Assembly (NCBI GenBank): GCA_965263345.1
Contig: CBDHHC010000006.1
Span: 62,001 to 126,000, forward strand
DNA from: CBDHHC01 sp965263345
GTDB taxonomy: Bacteria; Pseudomonadota; Alphaproteobacteria; Rhizobiales; CBDHHC01
DNA: 64,000 nt
Reading direction: 5' to 3'
Numbering within the stretch: the first letter of the stretch is position 1; each line of letters begins with the position of its first letter. The notes under the pieces are model-generated. The model had not been told where the DNA came from and did not search any database. It saw only the letters and a list, made by a program, of their open reading frames with translations. A program made the translations under genes and the position numbers. This document shows positions 19,219 to 28,603 of this stretch, piece after piece.

Positions 19219-20614
19219 ATGAAACTTACGAATAAATTCTTTTTGTCTTTAGCTGTGCTTGTTGCAGGCGCAGTAGGTTTTTCAGGGGTTGCTTTGGCAG
19301 ATGCTAAGGCTGTTGCTGAAAATGTTCAATTTGCATACATCTTCAACACGCTTCTGTTCCTTATTGGTGGCTTCTTGGTGATGTGGATGGCTGCTGGTTT
19401 CGCAATGCTTGAAGCTGGTATGGTACGCACTAAAAACGTTGCAATGCAGTGTACAAAAATATTGCGTTATACTCTGTTGCAGGCATTATGTACTGGGTTA
19501 TTGGTTATAATGTTATGTATGCTGGTGATGGTTGGCTTGATTGAAAATATTATCGGTTCATTTTCAGCCAAGAGAGATTCCTGGTGCGGAAGCTTCACAA
19601 CAATGCTGTAGCTGATGCATTGCTGCTGGTAACTGATGAGGCTGACCATAATTATTCTGAAGCTCTGATTGGTTCTTCCAGATGGTTTTCTGTGCGACAA
19701 CTGCATCAATCGTATCAGGTACTGTTGCTGAACGCGTGAAACTATGGCCTTTCCTAATTTTCGTTGCTGTACTTTGTGGTGTTATCTATCCAATCCAAGG
19801 CTCTTGGGAATGGGGTACAGGCTGGCTTGACGACATGAACTTCTCTGATTTTGCTGGTTCTACACTTGTTCACTCAACAGGTGGTTGGGCTGCATTAGCT
19901 GGTGCTCTTGTTGTTGGCTCTCGTGTTGGCAAATATGGCCCAAATGGTGAAGTTAACCCGATGCCTGGTTCAAGTATGCCGCTTGCAACATTAGGTACAT
20001 TTATCCTTTGGTTAGGCTGGTTTGGCTTTAATGGTGCATCTCAGCTTGCTATGGGAACGATTTCTGATGTCGCTGCTGTGTCTAACATCTTTGTTAACAC
20101 AAACCTTGCTGCTGCTGCTGGTGTTGTTGCCGCTATGGTACTTAACCAAATCTTCTATGGTAAAGTTGATCTTACTATGGCCCTAAACGGGGCACTTGCT
20201 GGTCTTGTATCAATTACTGCCGAGCCATTAACACCTTCGCCACTTGCTGCAATGGCAATAGGTGCAGTTGGTGGTGTGATAGTTGTTCTTACAGTTCCAT
20301 TGCTCGATAAACTTAAGATTGATGATGTTGTGGGTGCTATCCCTGTTCACCTCATTGCAGGTATTTGGGGTACAATGGCTGTTCCATTTACAAATCAAGG
20401 TGATGCAGATGCACCAATCACATTCTTGACCCAGTTTATTGGTGTTGCAGCAATCGGTGCCTTTGTATTCGTTACAAGTTTTGTTCTATGGTTGTTGCTT
20501 CGTCTAACAATTGGCGTACGTCCAGCTGAAGAGCACGAAGTTGACGGACTTGACAAAGCAGAGATTGGCTTGGAAGCTTATCCAGAATTTGGTGCAGGCA
20601 GCCAACGAGTATAA
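19219..20614 (+). pseudogene. amtB: Ammonium transporter AmtB, reading frame disrupted as given
   Basis: The start at 19219 encodes a signal peptide ending near ALADA, then the Amt opening FLVMWMAAGFAMLEAGMVRTKNVAMQCTK. The frame fails at the A-run 19455-19459. The next frame reads NIALYSVAGIMYWVIGYN, clearly AmtB, to a TGA at 19542. That frame reopens as ADHNYSEA, and near 19662 the gene shifts again into SDWFFQMVFCATTASIVSG. From there about 310 codons are intact to the usual C-terminus AEIGLEAYPEFGAGSQRV. At least two single-base losses plus a stop lie within about 220 bases. The gene is either inactivated or affected by consensus error. It sits directly behind the PII gene, so the ancestral protein is the GlnK-regulated ammonium channel. 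Confidence 0.85.
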
Positions 20615-20651
20615 TCTATAAAATAGATTTTATCTCATAAAATACAAAATT

Positions 20652-20687
20652 AGAGCTCGAGGAAATCATTCTTTGAGCTCTTTTTTT
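20652..20687 (+). terminator. Rho-independent terminator after amtB
   Basis: AGAGCTCGAGGAA (20652-20664) pairs with TTCTTTGAGCTCT (20669-20681) with two wobble pairs, a 4-base loop and a run of seven T. It ends the glnK-amtB transcript. Confidence 0.88.
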
Positions 20688-20821
20688 GTGCAAATGAGTA
20701 AATATTATGCATTTTATGAAACTTCCTCGACATAGCTTTTTTTATGCCTCATAAATGTTCTTTTGCTTAATTTTCGAGCAAAAAACATAAAAAGACTAAA
20801 AAATAGAAATGGGAGGGTCCA

Positions 20822-22039
20822 ATGGTGGATACCAAATTTGGAGGAGACGTTTTTTTCGTTCTCATGGGTGCTATTCTCGTATTTGCAATGCATGGTGGTT
20901 TTGCATTTTTAGAGGTAGGTACTGTTCGGCGTAAAAACCAAGTGAATGCTTTGGTTAAGATATTAGCTGATTTCGCGCTTTCCGTTACTGCATATTTCTT
21001 TATCGGTTACACAATTGCTTATGGTATTGACTTCTTTGTGGACGCCAAAACCCTCAGTGGGAGTGATGGTTTTGAGGGGCAAGGATTAACGCTTGTTAAA
21101 TTTTTCTTCCTTGCAACATTTGCAGCAGCAATTCCTGCGATCATTTCTGGTGGCATAGCAGAACGTGCTAAGTTTGTGCCTCAATGTCTTGCAACAGTTA
21201 TTCTTGTGGCAGTTTGTTACCCTCTTTTTGAAGGGCAAGTATGGAATTCTGATTCTATATTGCAGACTTGGTTCAAAACTAATTTCGATGAGTCATTTCG
21301 AGACTTTGCAGGTTCAATCGTTGTACATGCCGTTGGTGGTTGGATCGCCTTTTCTGCTGTTTTGTTACTTGGAGCAAGATCTGGCCGATATGGGAAAAAT
21401 GGGGAATCAGAAGCCTTTCCTCCTTCATCAATTCCATGGCTTGCCTTAGGTTCTTGGATGTTATGTATCGGTTGGTTTGGATTTAATGTTATGTCTGCTC
21501 AATCTCTGGAAGGTGTTTCAGGACTCGTTGCTATGAATTCTCTTATGGCAATGGCAGGCGGTATTATTATTTCTTTGATCGTTGGAAGAGGAGATCCTGG
21601 TTTTATTCATAATGGAGCGTTGGCCGGTCTGGTTGCTGTTTGCGCTGGTTCCGATATTATGCATCCAATAGGTTCTTTTGTTGTTGGTGGTATAGCTGGC
21701 CTTATTTTTGTTGTTATGTTCCAGGTTTGCCAAGAAAGATTGAAAATCGATGATGTCCTTGGTGTTTGGCCTCTTCATGGTCTATGTGGTGTTTGGGGAG
21801 GTATAGCTGCTGGCATATTTGGTGTCACTGAGCTCGGTGGCCTTGGTGGCGTCTCTCTTATGGTACAGATCATTGGAAGTTTAGCTGGTGCTGCATACGC
21901 AACTATAGTTGGTCTCATTGTTTACGGAATATTAAAGATTTTAATAGGTATTCGTATGACAGAAGATGATGAGTTGAAAGGTGCTGACCTTGCTATTCAT
22001 AAAGTAAGTGCAAATCCAGAAGAAGATATGGTGAGATAA
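20822..22039 (+). CDS. Second ammonium transporter (Amt family)
   Basis: A 405-residue membrane protein with about 11 helices and the Amt landmarks MHGGFAFLEVGTVRRKNQVNALVK, ISGGIAERAKF, FAGSIVVHAVGGWIAFSAVLLLGARSGRYG and GWFGFNVMSAQS. The pore histidine pair region is VVHAVGG and later WPLHGLCGVWGG. It lacks the cleavable signal peptide of the neighbouring amtB and is only distantly similar to it, so it is an ancient paralogue rather than a recent duplicate. GGGAGG precedes ATG 20822. It has its own flanking terminators and is therefore probably transcribed alone. If the first amtB is truly broken, this copy would be the functional one. Confidence 0.95.
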   Translation: MVDTKFGGDVFFVLMGAILVFAMHGGFAFLEVGTVRRKNQVNALVKILADFALSVTAYFFIGYTIAYGIDFFVDAKTLSGSDGFEGQGLTLVKFFFLATFAAAIPAIISGGIAERAKFVPQCLATVILVAVCYPLFEGQVWNSDSILQTWFKTNFDESFRDFAGSIVVHAVGGWIAFSAVLLLGARSGRYGKNGESEAFPPSSIPWLALGSWMLCIGWFGFNVMSAQSLEGVSGLVAMNSLMAMAGGIIISLIVGRGDPGFIHNGALAGLVAVCAGSDIMHPIGSFVVGGIAGLIFVVMFQVCQERLKIDDVLGVWPLHGLCGVWGGIAAGIFGVTELGGLGGVSLMVQIIGSLAGAAYATIVGLIVYGILKILIGIRMTEDDELKGADLAIHKVSANPEEDMVR

Positions 22040-22079
22040 ATCATTTATTATATCTTGTCTGAATAGATTGCTTTATTTA

Positions 22080-22117
22080 ATGCCCGGTCAGCCTGTGTTG
22101 GTCGGGTATTTTTTTCA
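22080..22117 (+). terminator. Rho-independent terminator after the second amt
   Basis: ATGCCCGGTC pairs with GGTCGGGTAT (some wobble pairs) around a short loop and is followed by seven T residues. Confidence 0.82.
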
Positions 22118-22150
22118 TTGGTATTTTAAAGTGAAGTTAAGAGTTTGGTC

Positions 22151-23356
22151 ATGAATACTTATGAGGATAAATTTGATTTAATTCAGTCGCCATTTGCGCG
22201 TTTGAGGACACTTCTTGATGGAGCTCAGCCTGGTTTAGATCCCGTAATAGATTTGACAATTGGCGAACCGCGACATTCGATGCCTACTTGTGTTTCAAGC
22301 ATAATACAAAAGCATAATCAAAGCTTTGCAAACTATCCCCCAAGCTCTGGTACCCCGTCTTTACGTGTTTCAATAGCGACTTGGCTTAAGAAAAGATATT
22401 CTGCACTTCAAGCTTTAAAGGCATTAGATGAATTAATTTTGCCATTGAATGGATCTAGAGAGGGGTTGTTTTCAGCACAGTTTTTAGCTGTAAATAGGAA
22501 GAGAAATTCGCAAAAACCCATTGTTTTAATTCCTAATCCATTTTATCAGTGTTATGTATCTGGTGCTTTAGCTGCAGGTGCGGACCCTGTTTTTATGTCC
22601 GTTTCTAGCGATACGAATTATTTACCTGATTTAGACTCATTAGATGAAGGATTGCTCTCAAGAACTGCAGCATTGTTTATATGTTCACCTTCCAATCCCG
22701 AGGGTGCGGTAGCCACTCAAGAATATATTGAGCAAGCCATCCAACTCGCACGACGCTATGATTTTATGCTGTTTTCTGATGAGTGTTATTCAGAAGTATA
22801 TTTTGAAACTCCTCCCACAGGTGCTCTAGAAACTGCTTGGCAAATTAATCAATCTTTTAACAATGTTGTCGTCTTTAATTCTTTATCAAAACGTTCAAAC
22901 TTGCCTGGTTTGAGATCTGGTTTTGTTGCCGGAGATAAAGGTTTTATTGAAGACTTTGCTCGCTTTCGCAATGTTGCTTGTCCTCAAGTTCCTTTGCCGA
23001 TTCAACATGTCTCAGAAGCTGTTTGGGCGGAAGAAAGCCATGTTATTGCAAGCCGTGAGCTTTACAGAGAAAAGTTTTTAATTGCTGAAGCATGCCTGAA
23101 ACCCTTCACAGAATTTAAAATTCCAGCTGCCGGGTTCTTTATTTGGTTAAATATTTCTGATTTTGGGTGTGGAGAAACGGTTACGGAAAGAATTTGGAAA
23201 GATTCTGGTGTCAAAATATTGCCAGGTGCTTACCTAGCGCAACAAGATGAGACAGGTTTTAATCCTGGGTTAAATTATGTCCGATTAGCACTTGTACATG
23301 ATCTTGAGACAACTAGAGAGGCATTTAAACGTATTAGTAATGTGTTAAGTAGTTAA
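22151..23356 (+). CDS. Class I/II PLP-dependent aminotransferase (DapC-like)
   Basis: A fold-type I aminotransferase of 401 residues. The opening SPFARLRTLLDGAQPG with IDLTIGEPRHSMPT is typical of the alphaproteobacterial group often labelled succinyldiaminopimelate aminotransferase. The PLP site has FSDECYSEVYFE and FNSLSKRSNLPGLRSGFVAG, where the lysine of SLSKRS forms the Schiff base. An arginine for the substrate carboxylate lies in NYVRLALV. The role in lysine/peptidoglycan precursor synthesis is plausible but unproven, since related aspartate aminotransferases look alike. ATG 22151 is preferred over TTG 22145. It stands 13 bases before ftsK. Confidence 0.88.
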   Translation: MNTYEDKFDLIQSPFARLRTLLDGAQPGLDPVIDLTIGEPRHSMPTCVSSIIQKHNQSFANYPPSSGTPSLRVSIATWLKKRYSALQALKALDELILPLNGSREGLFSAQFLAVNRKRNSQKPIVLIPNPFYQCYVSGALAAGADPVFMSVSSDTNYLPDLDSLDEGLLSRTAALFICSPSNPEGAVATQEYIEQAIQLARRYDFMLFSDECYSEVYFETPPTGALETAWQINQSFNNVVVFNSLSKRSNLPGLRSGFVAGDKGFIEDFARFRNVACPQVPLPIQHVSEAVWAEESHVIASRELYREKFLIAEACLKPFTEFKIPAAGFFIWLNISDFGCGETVTERIWKDSGVKILPGAYLAQQDETGFNPGLNYVRLALVHDLETTREAFKRISNVLSS

Positions 23357-23369
23357 GGGGTCTGCCATA

Positions 23370-25886
23370 ATGGTAGTTACAAGGACAGCGGTAGATTCTG
23401 ACCGTCTGCTTCCGGATAAAGTTGAAGCAACCCTAAAGCGATGGGCAATTCAGTTTGCTGGTATTGTTGTATTTTTTTCAGCTATTGCTGGGTGGCTATG
23501 TCTTATCAGTTGGTCGTTTAAGGATCGAAGTTTAAATCATGCAACATCAGTTGCTGCCAAAAATTTATTGGGTCAACATGGTGCAGATTTTGCTGATATG
23601 TTGTTTCAGAGTATAGGCCTGGCATCTATAGTTTTCTTTTTACCTGTTGCAATTTGGGGATGGTATTGCATTGTTTATCGTTTCCCCGAAAACATTGCAT
23701 TGAGACTTTCCGTGTGGCCAGTAGCTATTCTTTGCATTGCTGGTGCTTTGTCATATTTTCAAAAAGTTGGCACCTGGCCTTTCAATGGTTTGGGAGGCAG
23801 TATTGGTGATCTAATTATTAAAAATGTCCCCTCTTTGCTTTCTTTAGTTTATCTCCCTCCAAGTTTAAAACTTAGCGCACTTTTACTTGCTTTTCTTGGT
23901 TTTCTTCTCTTACTTGGCTCAATTGCTTTGAGATTGAGGGACTTTATATCATTCTTTTATATTCAAGAACTTGGTCTTAAATCATTTATTATTGGTATTG
24001 CGGGTTTCTTTATAAATTTATTATTTGAATTTAGATCCATGCTTGGAACAATTGCTTATAATTATGAATCTGCACGTCTTTCTAGACAAAGGGAGAAACT
24101 CAAAACACATCAATTTAGTAAAAAGACAGTTGATGAAGGCTCTGTATTTGGATTTAAACCCAAGACTCAGGAAGAATATAGTTCTCCAGATGTTCGGCAA
24201 TACCCCAAGTTCTCAATTGATAATACACAAGAGGATGATGAAGATTTTAAGGAAGAAGGATTAAGGTTTGATCTAGATGACCCCTTAAGTGCATATGCGG
24301 ATGATCCGTCTCGATTGCGTTCTAATCCACCGCCCTTAAAAAAATCGCCTGAACCCAGAAGAAAGGCTGTTACAAAAACCTCACCAATACATCAGACTTC
24401 CAGGTTTGTTTTGCCTAATTTCCGTTTGTTGAATAAAGCTGAACCTGTAAAGCAATTAGAACAGAATAGTAAAGAGATTTTGACAGAGAATGCTCTCAAA
24501 TTACAAGAAGTCTTAAGTGATTTTGGTGTGCTTGGTGCTATTAACAATGTTCATGCTGGACCTGTCGTAACCTTATATGAATTTGAGCCAGCCAGAGGAA
24601 CTAAATCTGCACGGGTTATAGGGCTTGCAAATGATATAGCACGTTCTATGAGTGCAATATCCGCTCGTGTCTCGGTTATACCTGGTCGTAATGCCATTGG
24701 TATTGAGTTACCAAATGAGATTCGTGAGACAGTCTTTTTAAGATCATTATTTGAGAGTAAGGATTTTTCCCAAACTACATCTGAGCTTCCACTTGTATTA
24801 GGTCGTACAATCGGGGGTGATTCTGTTATTGCCGATCTCTCCAGAATGCCACATTTGCTCATTGCCGGAACAACAGGCTCAGGAAAGTCTGTTGGTATAA
24901 ATGCAATGATCTTATCATTGCTCTTCCACCTTTCACCAGATAAATGCAAATTTATTATGATTGATCCCAAAATGCTGGAGCTATCGGTTTATGATGGTAT
25001 TCCACATTTGCTTTCGCCTGTTGTTACTGATCCCAAGAAAGCCGTAACAGCTTTAAAATGGACGGTTCAAGAGATGGAAGAGCGTTATAAGAAGATGTCA
25101 AAATTAAATGTTCGAAATATATCTGGTTATAATGCGCGTGTTGCCGATGCGATAGATAAAGGTGAAAAATTGAGTCGTGTCATCCAAACTGGTTTTGACC
25201 ATGAAACTGGTGAGGCAATTTATGAACATGAAGAGATGGATTTTGAACCACTTCCTTATATCGTAGTGGTTATTGATGAAATGGCGGATCTTATGATGGT
25301 TGCGGGTAAAGATATTGAAGCAGCCGTACAAAGACTTGCCCAGATGGCACGAGCTGCTGGAATACATCTTATTATGGCAACCCAAAGGCCCAGTGTTGAT
25401 ATTATAACTGGTACTATTAAAGCCAATTTTCCTACACGCATCAGTTACCAGGTTTCTTCTAAAATTGATAGTCGTACTATTTTGGGTGAACAGGGAGCTG
25501 AACAACTTCTTGGTGCTGGGGATATGCTTTATTTATCTGGTGCTGGTCGAACAATAAGAGTTCATGGTCCTTTTGTTAGTGATGAGGAAATCGAGACCGT
25601 TGTTGATATGCTTTCTGCACAAGGTGTTCCAGAATATTTAGCTGAAGTCACAGAATTCAAAGATGACGGTTCTGAGGAGGGTGATAAAACGTTAAATAGT
25701 GGAGATCAGCTCTATGATAAGGCCGTGGATATTATCTTGAGAGACAGAAAAGTTTCAATAAGTTATGTCCAAAGGCGCTTATCTGTCGGGTATAATAAAG
25801 CAGCAACACTTATTGAGCGTATGGAAGAAGATGGTCTAATCAGTCCACCTACAAAATCAGGTAAACGACAAATACTTGTTAATTAA
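23370..25886 (+). CDS. ftsK: DNA translocase FtsK
   Basis: FtsK couples cell division to chromosome-dimer resolution by pumping DNA at the septum. The 838-residue protein has four hydrophobic segments in the first ~200 residues and a charged linker (about 230-340). The RecA-like motor has Walker A AGTTGSGKSVG near residue 500, the conserved KCKFIMIDPKMLELSVY and IVVVIDEMADLMMVAGKD, and the hexamer motif MARAAGIHLIMATQRPSVDIITG. The C-terminal gamma winged helix reads KVSISYVQRRLSVGYNKAATLIERM, which recognises KOPS and XerD in homologues. It sits between the aminotransferase and lolA, as in related genomes. Confidence 0.97.
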   Translation: MVVTRTAVDSDRLLPDKVEATLKRWAIQFAGIVVFFSAIAGWLCLISWSFKDRSLNHATSVAAKNLLGQHGADFADMLFQSIGLASIVFFLPVAIWGWYCIVYRFPENIALRLSVWPVAILCIAGALSYFQKVGTWPFNGLGGSIGDLIIKNVPSLLSLVYLPPSLKLSALLLAFLGFLLLLGSIALRLRDFISFFYIQELGLKSFIIGIAGFFINLLFEFRSMLGTIAYNYESARLSRQREKLKTHQFSKKTVDEGSVFGFKPKTQEEYSSPDVRQYPKFSIDNTQEDDEDFKEEGLRFDLDDPLSAYADDPSRLRSNPPPLKKSPEPRRKAVTKTSPIHQTSRFVLPNFRLLNKAEPVKQLEQNSKEILTENALKLQEVLSDFGVLGAINNVHAGPVVTLYEFEPARGTKSARVIGLANDIARSMSAISARVSVIPGRNAIGIELPNEIRETVFLRSLFESKDFSQTTSELPLVLGRTIGGDSVIADLSRMPHLLIAGTTGSGKSVGINAMILSLLFHLSPDKCKFIMIDPKMLELSVYDGIPHLLSPVVTDPKKAVTALKWTVQEMEERYKKMSKLNVRNISGYNARVADAIDKGEKLSRVIQTGFDHETGEAIYEHEEMDFEPLPYIVVVIDEMADLMMVAGKDIEAAVQRLAQMARAAGIHLIMATQRPSVDIITGTIKANFPTRISYQVSSKIDSRTILGEQGAEQLLGAGDMLYLSGAGRTIRVHGPFVSDEEIETVVDMLSAQGVPEYLAEVTEFKDDGSEEGDKTLNSGDQLYDKAVDIILRDRKVSISYVQRRLSVGYNKAATLIERMEEDGLISPPTKSGKRQILVN

Positions 25887-26101
25887 GTGTTTTCATAAAA
25901 TATTTTGTTTATAATTAAACTAACCAAAACATAATAAATATTTATGAATGGTGGTATATTTGTATATTTTCATTGCAATGCGATTACATTTATGTCAGCA
26001 CATAACTATGGTAGTTGATGTGGTTTGATCATAAATTTGACCTATTTAATAGTTTAACAGATTGCTACTGATATTTGGTAATATGCTACAGGAGTAAAAT
26101 A

Positions 26102-26854
26102 ATGATAGAAGCAATAAGTTATAATAAAACCTATCGTTTGCACTCATTTGTCTTGTTTTTTTCCCTTTTTGTTCTTTTCTTAGCTTCTCATGCATTTGCT
26201 CAGTCAAAAAGTGACGGATCACAAAAATCTAATCCCGTTGGAGCGGGTTCTGGATGGAATGCAGAAATTACTACTGGTGAGCAGTCAAATCGTCCCACTG
26301 ATATGGATGATGAGACATTAGCATTTGTTCAAAGTATTAGTGATTATTTTAATGCGATCACTAATATGCATGGTATTTTTCATCAAGTCGATTCTAGTAA
26401 CCAGAAAACAAGAGGTCGTTTTTATATTAAGCGCCCAGGAAGATTACGTTTTAATTATGCATCACCGAGTACATTGCGTATTATTGCTGATGGTAAATGG
26501 CTTGCAATTGAAGATCATGATTTAAAAACTCAAGATTTATATCCCCTCGAGTCAACACCATTTAGGCTTTTACTTGCTGAGAAAGTTGACCTTTTAAAAG
26601 AAGCTAGAATTGTAGATATTTCACGTGGTGAAGAAGTTGCTATTATTAGTTTATCGGATAAAACGGATGAGAATTCAGGTCAATTGAAACTCTTTTTTAC
26701 TATTCCAGAACTTAAGCTTACTCAATGGGTTATTACTGATCCTAATGGACTTGACACACGGATTGAGATTTCTGAGTTAAACTTTGAGAAAAACTTAGAA
26801 GACAAATATTTCAAGGTATCAGAAGAAATTAATACAGAAGCACTTGGAAATTAA
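26102..26854 (+). CDS. lolA: Outer-membrane lipoprotein carrier LolA family protein
   Basis: LolA shuttles lipoproteins through the periplasm from LolCDE to the outer membrane. ATG 26102 (with AGGAG upstream) gives a 250-residue precursor with a signal peptide ending in ASHAFA. The mature part has FNAITNMHGIFHQVD, RGRFYIKRPGRLRFNY and GKWLAIEDHDLKTQDLYPL, the characteristic unclosed beta-barrel pattern. TPFRLLLAEKVDL and the C-terminal strand LTQWVITDPNGLDTRIEI complete it. The N-terminal region carries an extra low-complexity stretch of about 40 residues after the signal. The ftsK-lolA-xthA order is common in this class. Confidence 0.92.
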   Translation: MIEAISYNKTYRLHSFVLFFSLFVLFLASHAFAQSKSDGSQKSNPVGAGSGWNAEITTGEQSNRPTDMDDETLAFVQSISDYFNAITNMHGIFHQVDSSNQKTRGRFYIKRPGRLRFNYASPSTLRIIADGKWLAIEDHDLKTQDLYPLESTPFRLLLAEKVDLLKEARIVDISRGEEVAIISLSDKTDENSGQLKLFFTIPELKLTQWVITDPNGLDTRIEISELNFEKNLEDKYFKVSEEINTEALGN

Positions 26855-26889
26855 ATTCCAACCATTATTTTCTCATTTAAAAAAAATAG

Positions 26890-26922
26890 ACCATCGCACT
26901 ATAATAGTGATGGTTATTTGTT
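26890..26922 (+). terminator. Probable terminator after lolA
   Basis: ACCATC and GATGGT flank the complementary ACTAT/ATAGT pair with a 2-base bulge, followed by TATTTGTTTTT. The stem is preceded by an A-run, so it could act in both directions. Confidence 0.6.
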
Positions 26923-27017
26923 TTTAATTGTTATAAGCTTTCATCTAAGTCTCAGATTTATATCTTCAATTCTTTAAAATACTCAGGCGTTTATTTATAC
27001 GCCTATCTTATTACATC

Positions 27018-27836
27018 ATGAAACTTCGGCTTATTACATGGAATATCAACTCTGTTCGTCGCAGAGTATCATTGCTAAAGGATTTAGCAGAACAACAACA
27101 ACCAGATATTATTTGTCTTCAAGAAATTAAATGCACTGAGGATCAATTTCCTTCTAAGTCTATTCGTGCTTTGGGTTATGATTATATTGAGATAAATGGT
27201 CAGAAAGCCTACCATGGTGTCGCAATACTCTCAAAAATACCTATAAAGTGTATAGAGAAAAATGATTATAATGGAACAGGTGAGGCACGACACCTTGCTG
27301 TGGAGATTCAATCAGATTCTAAAGATTTTCCATATATTCTACATAACTTTTATGTTCCGGCTGGTGGAGATGAGCCAAATGTTGATGTGAATCCTAAGTT
27401 TGCTCAAAAACTTAAGTATTTAACAATGATGTCAGATCATTTTGCCGAACATAAGAATAAAGATAAAAATAACATAATAATCGTTGGAGATTTAAATGTT
27501 GCTCCACTCGAAAATGATGTTTGGTCGCATAAACAACTTTTAAATGTTGTTTCGCATACACCAATTGAAGTTGAGCATTTAGATCGCTTAAAAAAATCTC
27601 ATGATTTTACGGATATTATGAGATTGTATGTAGATGAGAGTGAAAAATTATATACTTGGTGGAGTTACCGCGCCCGTGACTGGCTGGCTTCTAATCGTGG
27701 ACGAAGGTTAGACCATATTTGGGTTTCACCTAGTTTAAGTGAAAGATCAAAACAAATGTCTGTTCTTAATGAGGCAAGAGGTTGGGACTCTGCCTCAGAT
27801 CATGCACCTGTAGTTGTTGATTTCGACTTTAATTGA
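27018..27836 (+). CDS. xthA: Exodeoxyribonuclease III (XthA/ExoA-type AP endonuclease)
   Basis: A Mg-dependent endonuclease/exonuclease/phosphatase-fold enzyme of 272 residues that cuts 5' to abasic sites in base-excision repair. It has the start MKLRLITWNINSVRRR, the metal-binding glutamate in ICLQEIKCTEDQFP (about residue 37), GYHG-equivalent KAYHGVAILSK, GDLNVAPLENDVW, the DNA-contact WWSYRARDW and the catalytic SDHAPVVVDF. All expected catalytic positions are visible. The last 8 bases overlap the convergent cyclic-nucleotide-binding gene. Confidence 0.95.
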   Translation: MKLRLITWNINSVRRRVSLLKDLAEQQQPDIICLQEIKCTEDQFPSKSIRALGYDYIEINGQKAYHGVAILSKIPIKCIEKNDYNGTGEARHLAVEIQSDSKDFPYILHNFYVPAGGDEPNVDVNPKFAQKLKYLTMMSDHFAEHKNKDKNNIIIVGDLNVAPLENDVWSHKQLLNVVSHTPIEVEHLDRLKKSHDFTDIMRLYVDESEKLYTWWSYRARDWLASNRGRRLDHIWVSPSLSERSKQMSVLNEARGWDSASDHAPVVVDFDFN

Positions 27837-28350
27837 GATAAGTTGATGTATTTAAAACAGGATGATTTTTGTTTGCCAAAGTCATCGTATCTTTAGCAGT
27901 TTTAAATAAATCACTTTCCAATTTATTTAGTTGATCCGTAAATTTGAAGAATTTCTGTTGCGTGTATTCTGCGAAATGTTCTGCTAAACTCACATCTTGT
28001 TTCATTATGGACTGCATTTTCGCGTAGCTAAATTTTAACAATTTCATTTCTTCGCATGCAATTATTGTAGATCCATAATTTGATGCAATTAGCATTGCCA
28101 TTTCACCAATAAAAGTACCCGCAGTCAGAATTTCTGGTTCGTTGCTAATTCCGGAGCCTTCTGTTCGAATTGCTTCACCACTTACAATTAAGTAAGCTGC
28201 GTCACCTTCTTGATCTTTAGAGATGATAGTGTGTTCTGGATAAACAAGAATTTTTTCACTCTCGAAAGCCAAACGTGCAAGTTGCTCGTTTGTGAGCCCA
28301 TGAAAAAGAGGTACACAAGATAGCAACTCAACAAAGTTGTCGAGTCTCAT
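27829..28350 (-). CDS. Cyclic nucleotide-binding domain protein (Crp-like, without DNA-binding domain)
   Basis: A 173-residue protein made of one cNMP-binding beta-barrel (about residues 10-125). It has FHGLTNEQLARLAFESEK, YPEHTIISKDQEGDAAYLIVSGEA and a PBC-like stretch ILTAGTFIGEMAMLIAS. The helix-turn-helix of true Crp/Fnr regulators is missing; instead a short helical tail follows (QQKFFKFTDQLNKLESD). The position that normally holds an arginine for cAMP phosphate has N-Y-G-S-T, so cyclic-nucleotide binding is uncertain. It lies beside the OmpR-type regulator, suggesting a shared signalling role, but this is inference. Confidence 0.85.
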   Translation of the reverse strand: MRLDNFVELLSCVPLFHGLTNEQLARLAFESEKILVYPEHTIISKDQEGDAAYLIVSGEAIRTEGSGISNEPEILTAGTFIGEMAMLIASNYGSTIIACEEMKLLKFSYAKMQSIMKQDVSLAEHFAEYTQQKFFKFTDQLNKLESDLFKTAKDTMTLANKNHPVLNTSTYLN

Positions 28351-28603
28351 TAAAATTCCCCCGCTATGTCCTTAATATGGAAGCTATTTGTCGTTTTGTT
28401 ACTAAGTTTACTTAGGGTGTAAAATCAAATACTAAACGCAACACAAACTCGGTTCTGAAAATATGAACTATAGAAAACACTATTTATACAAAAGTTAAGT
28501 TTTGTATAAATAAACTCAGTATGATTCTCAAGTTAAGCAATATTTTTGTTTAGGTCTAGCCTAATTCTAGAAGTTATAGACAACTTGAAGTGTTATGACT
28601 AAT

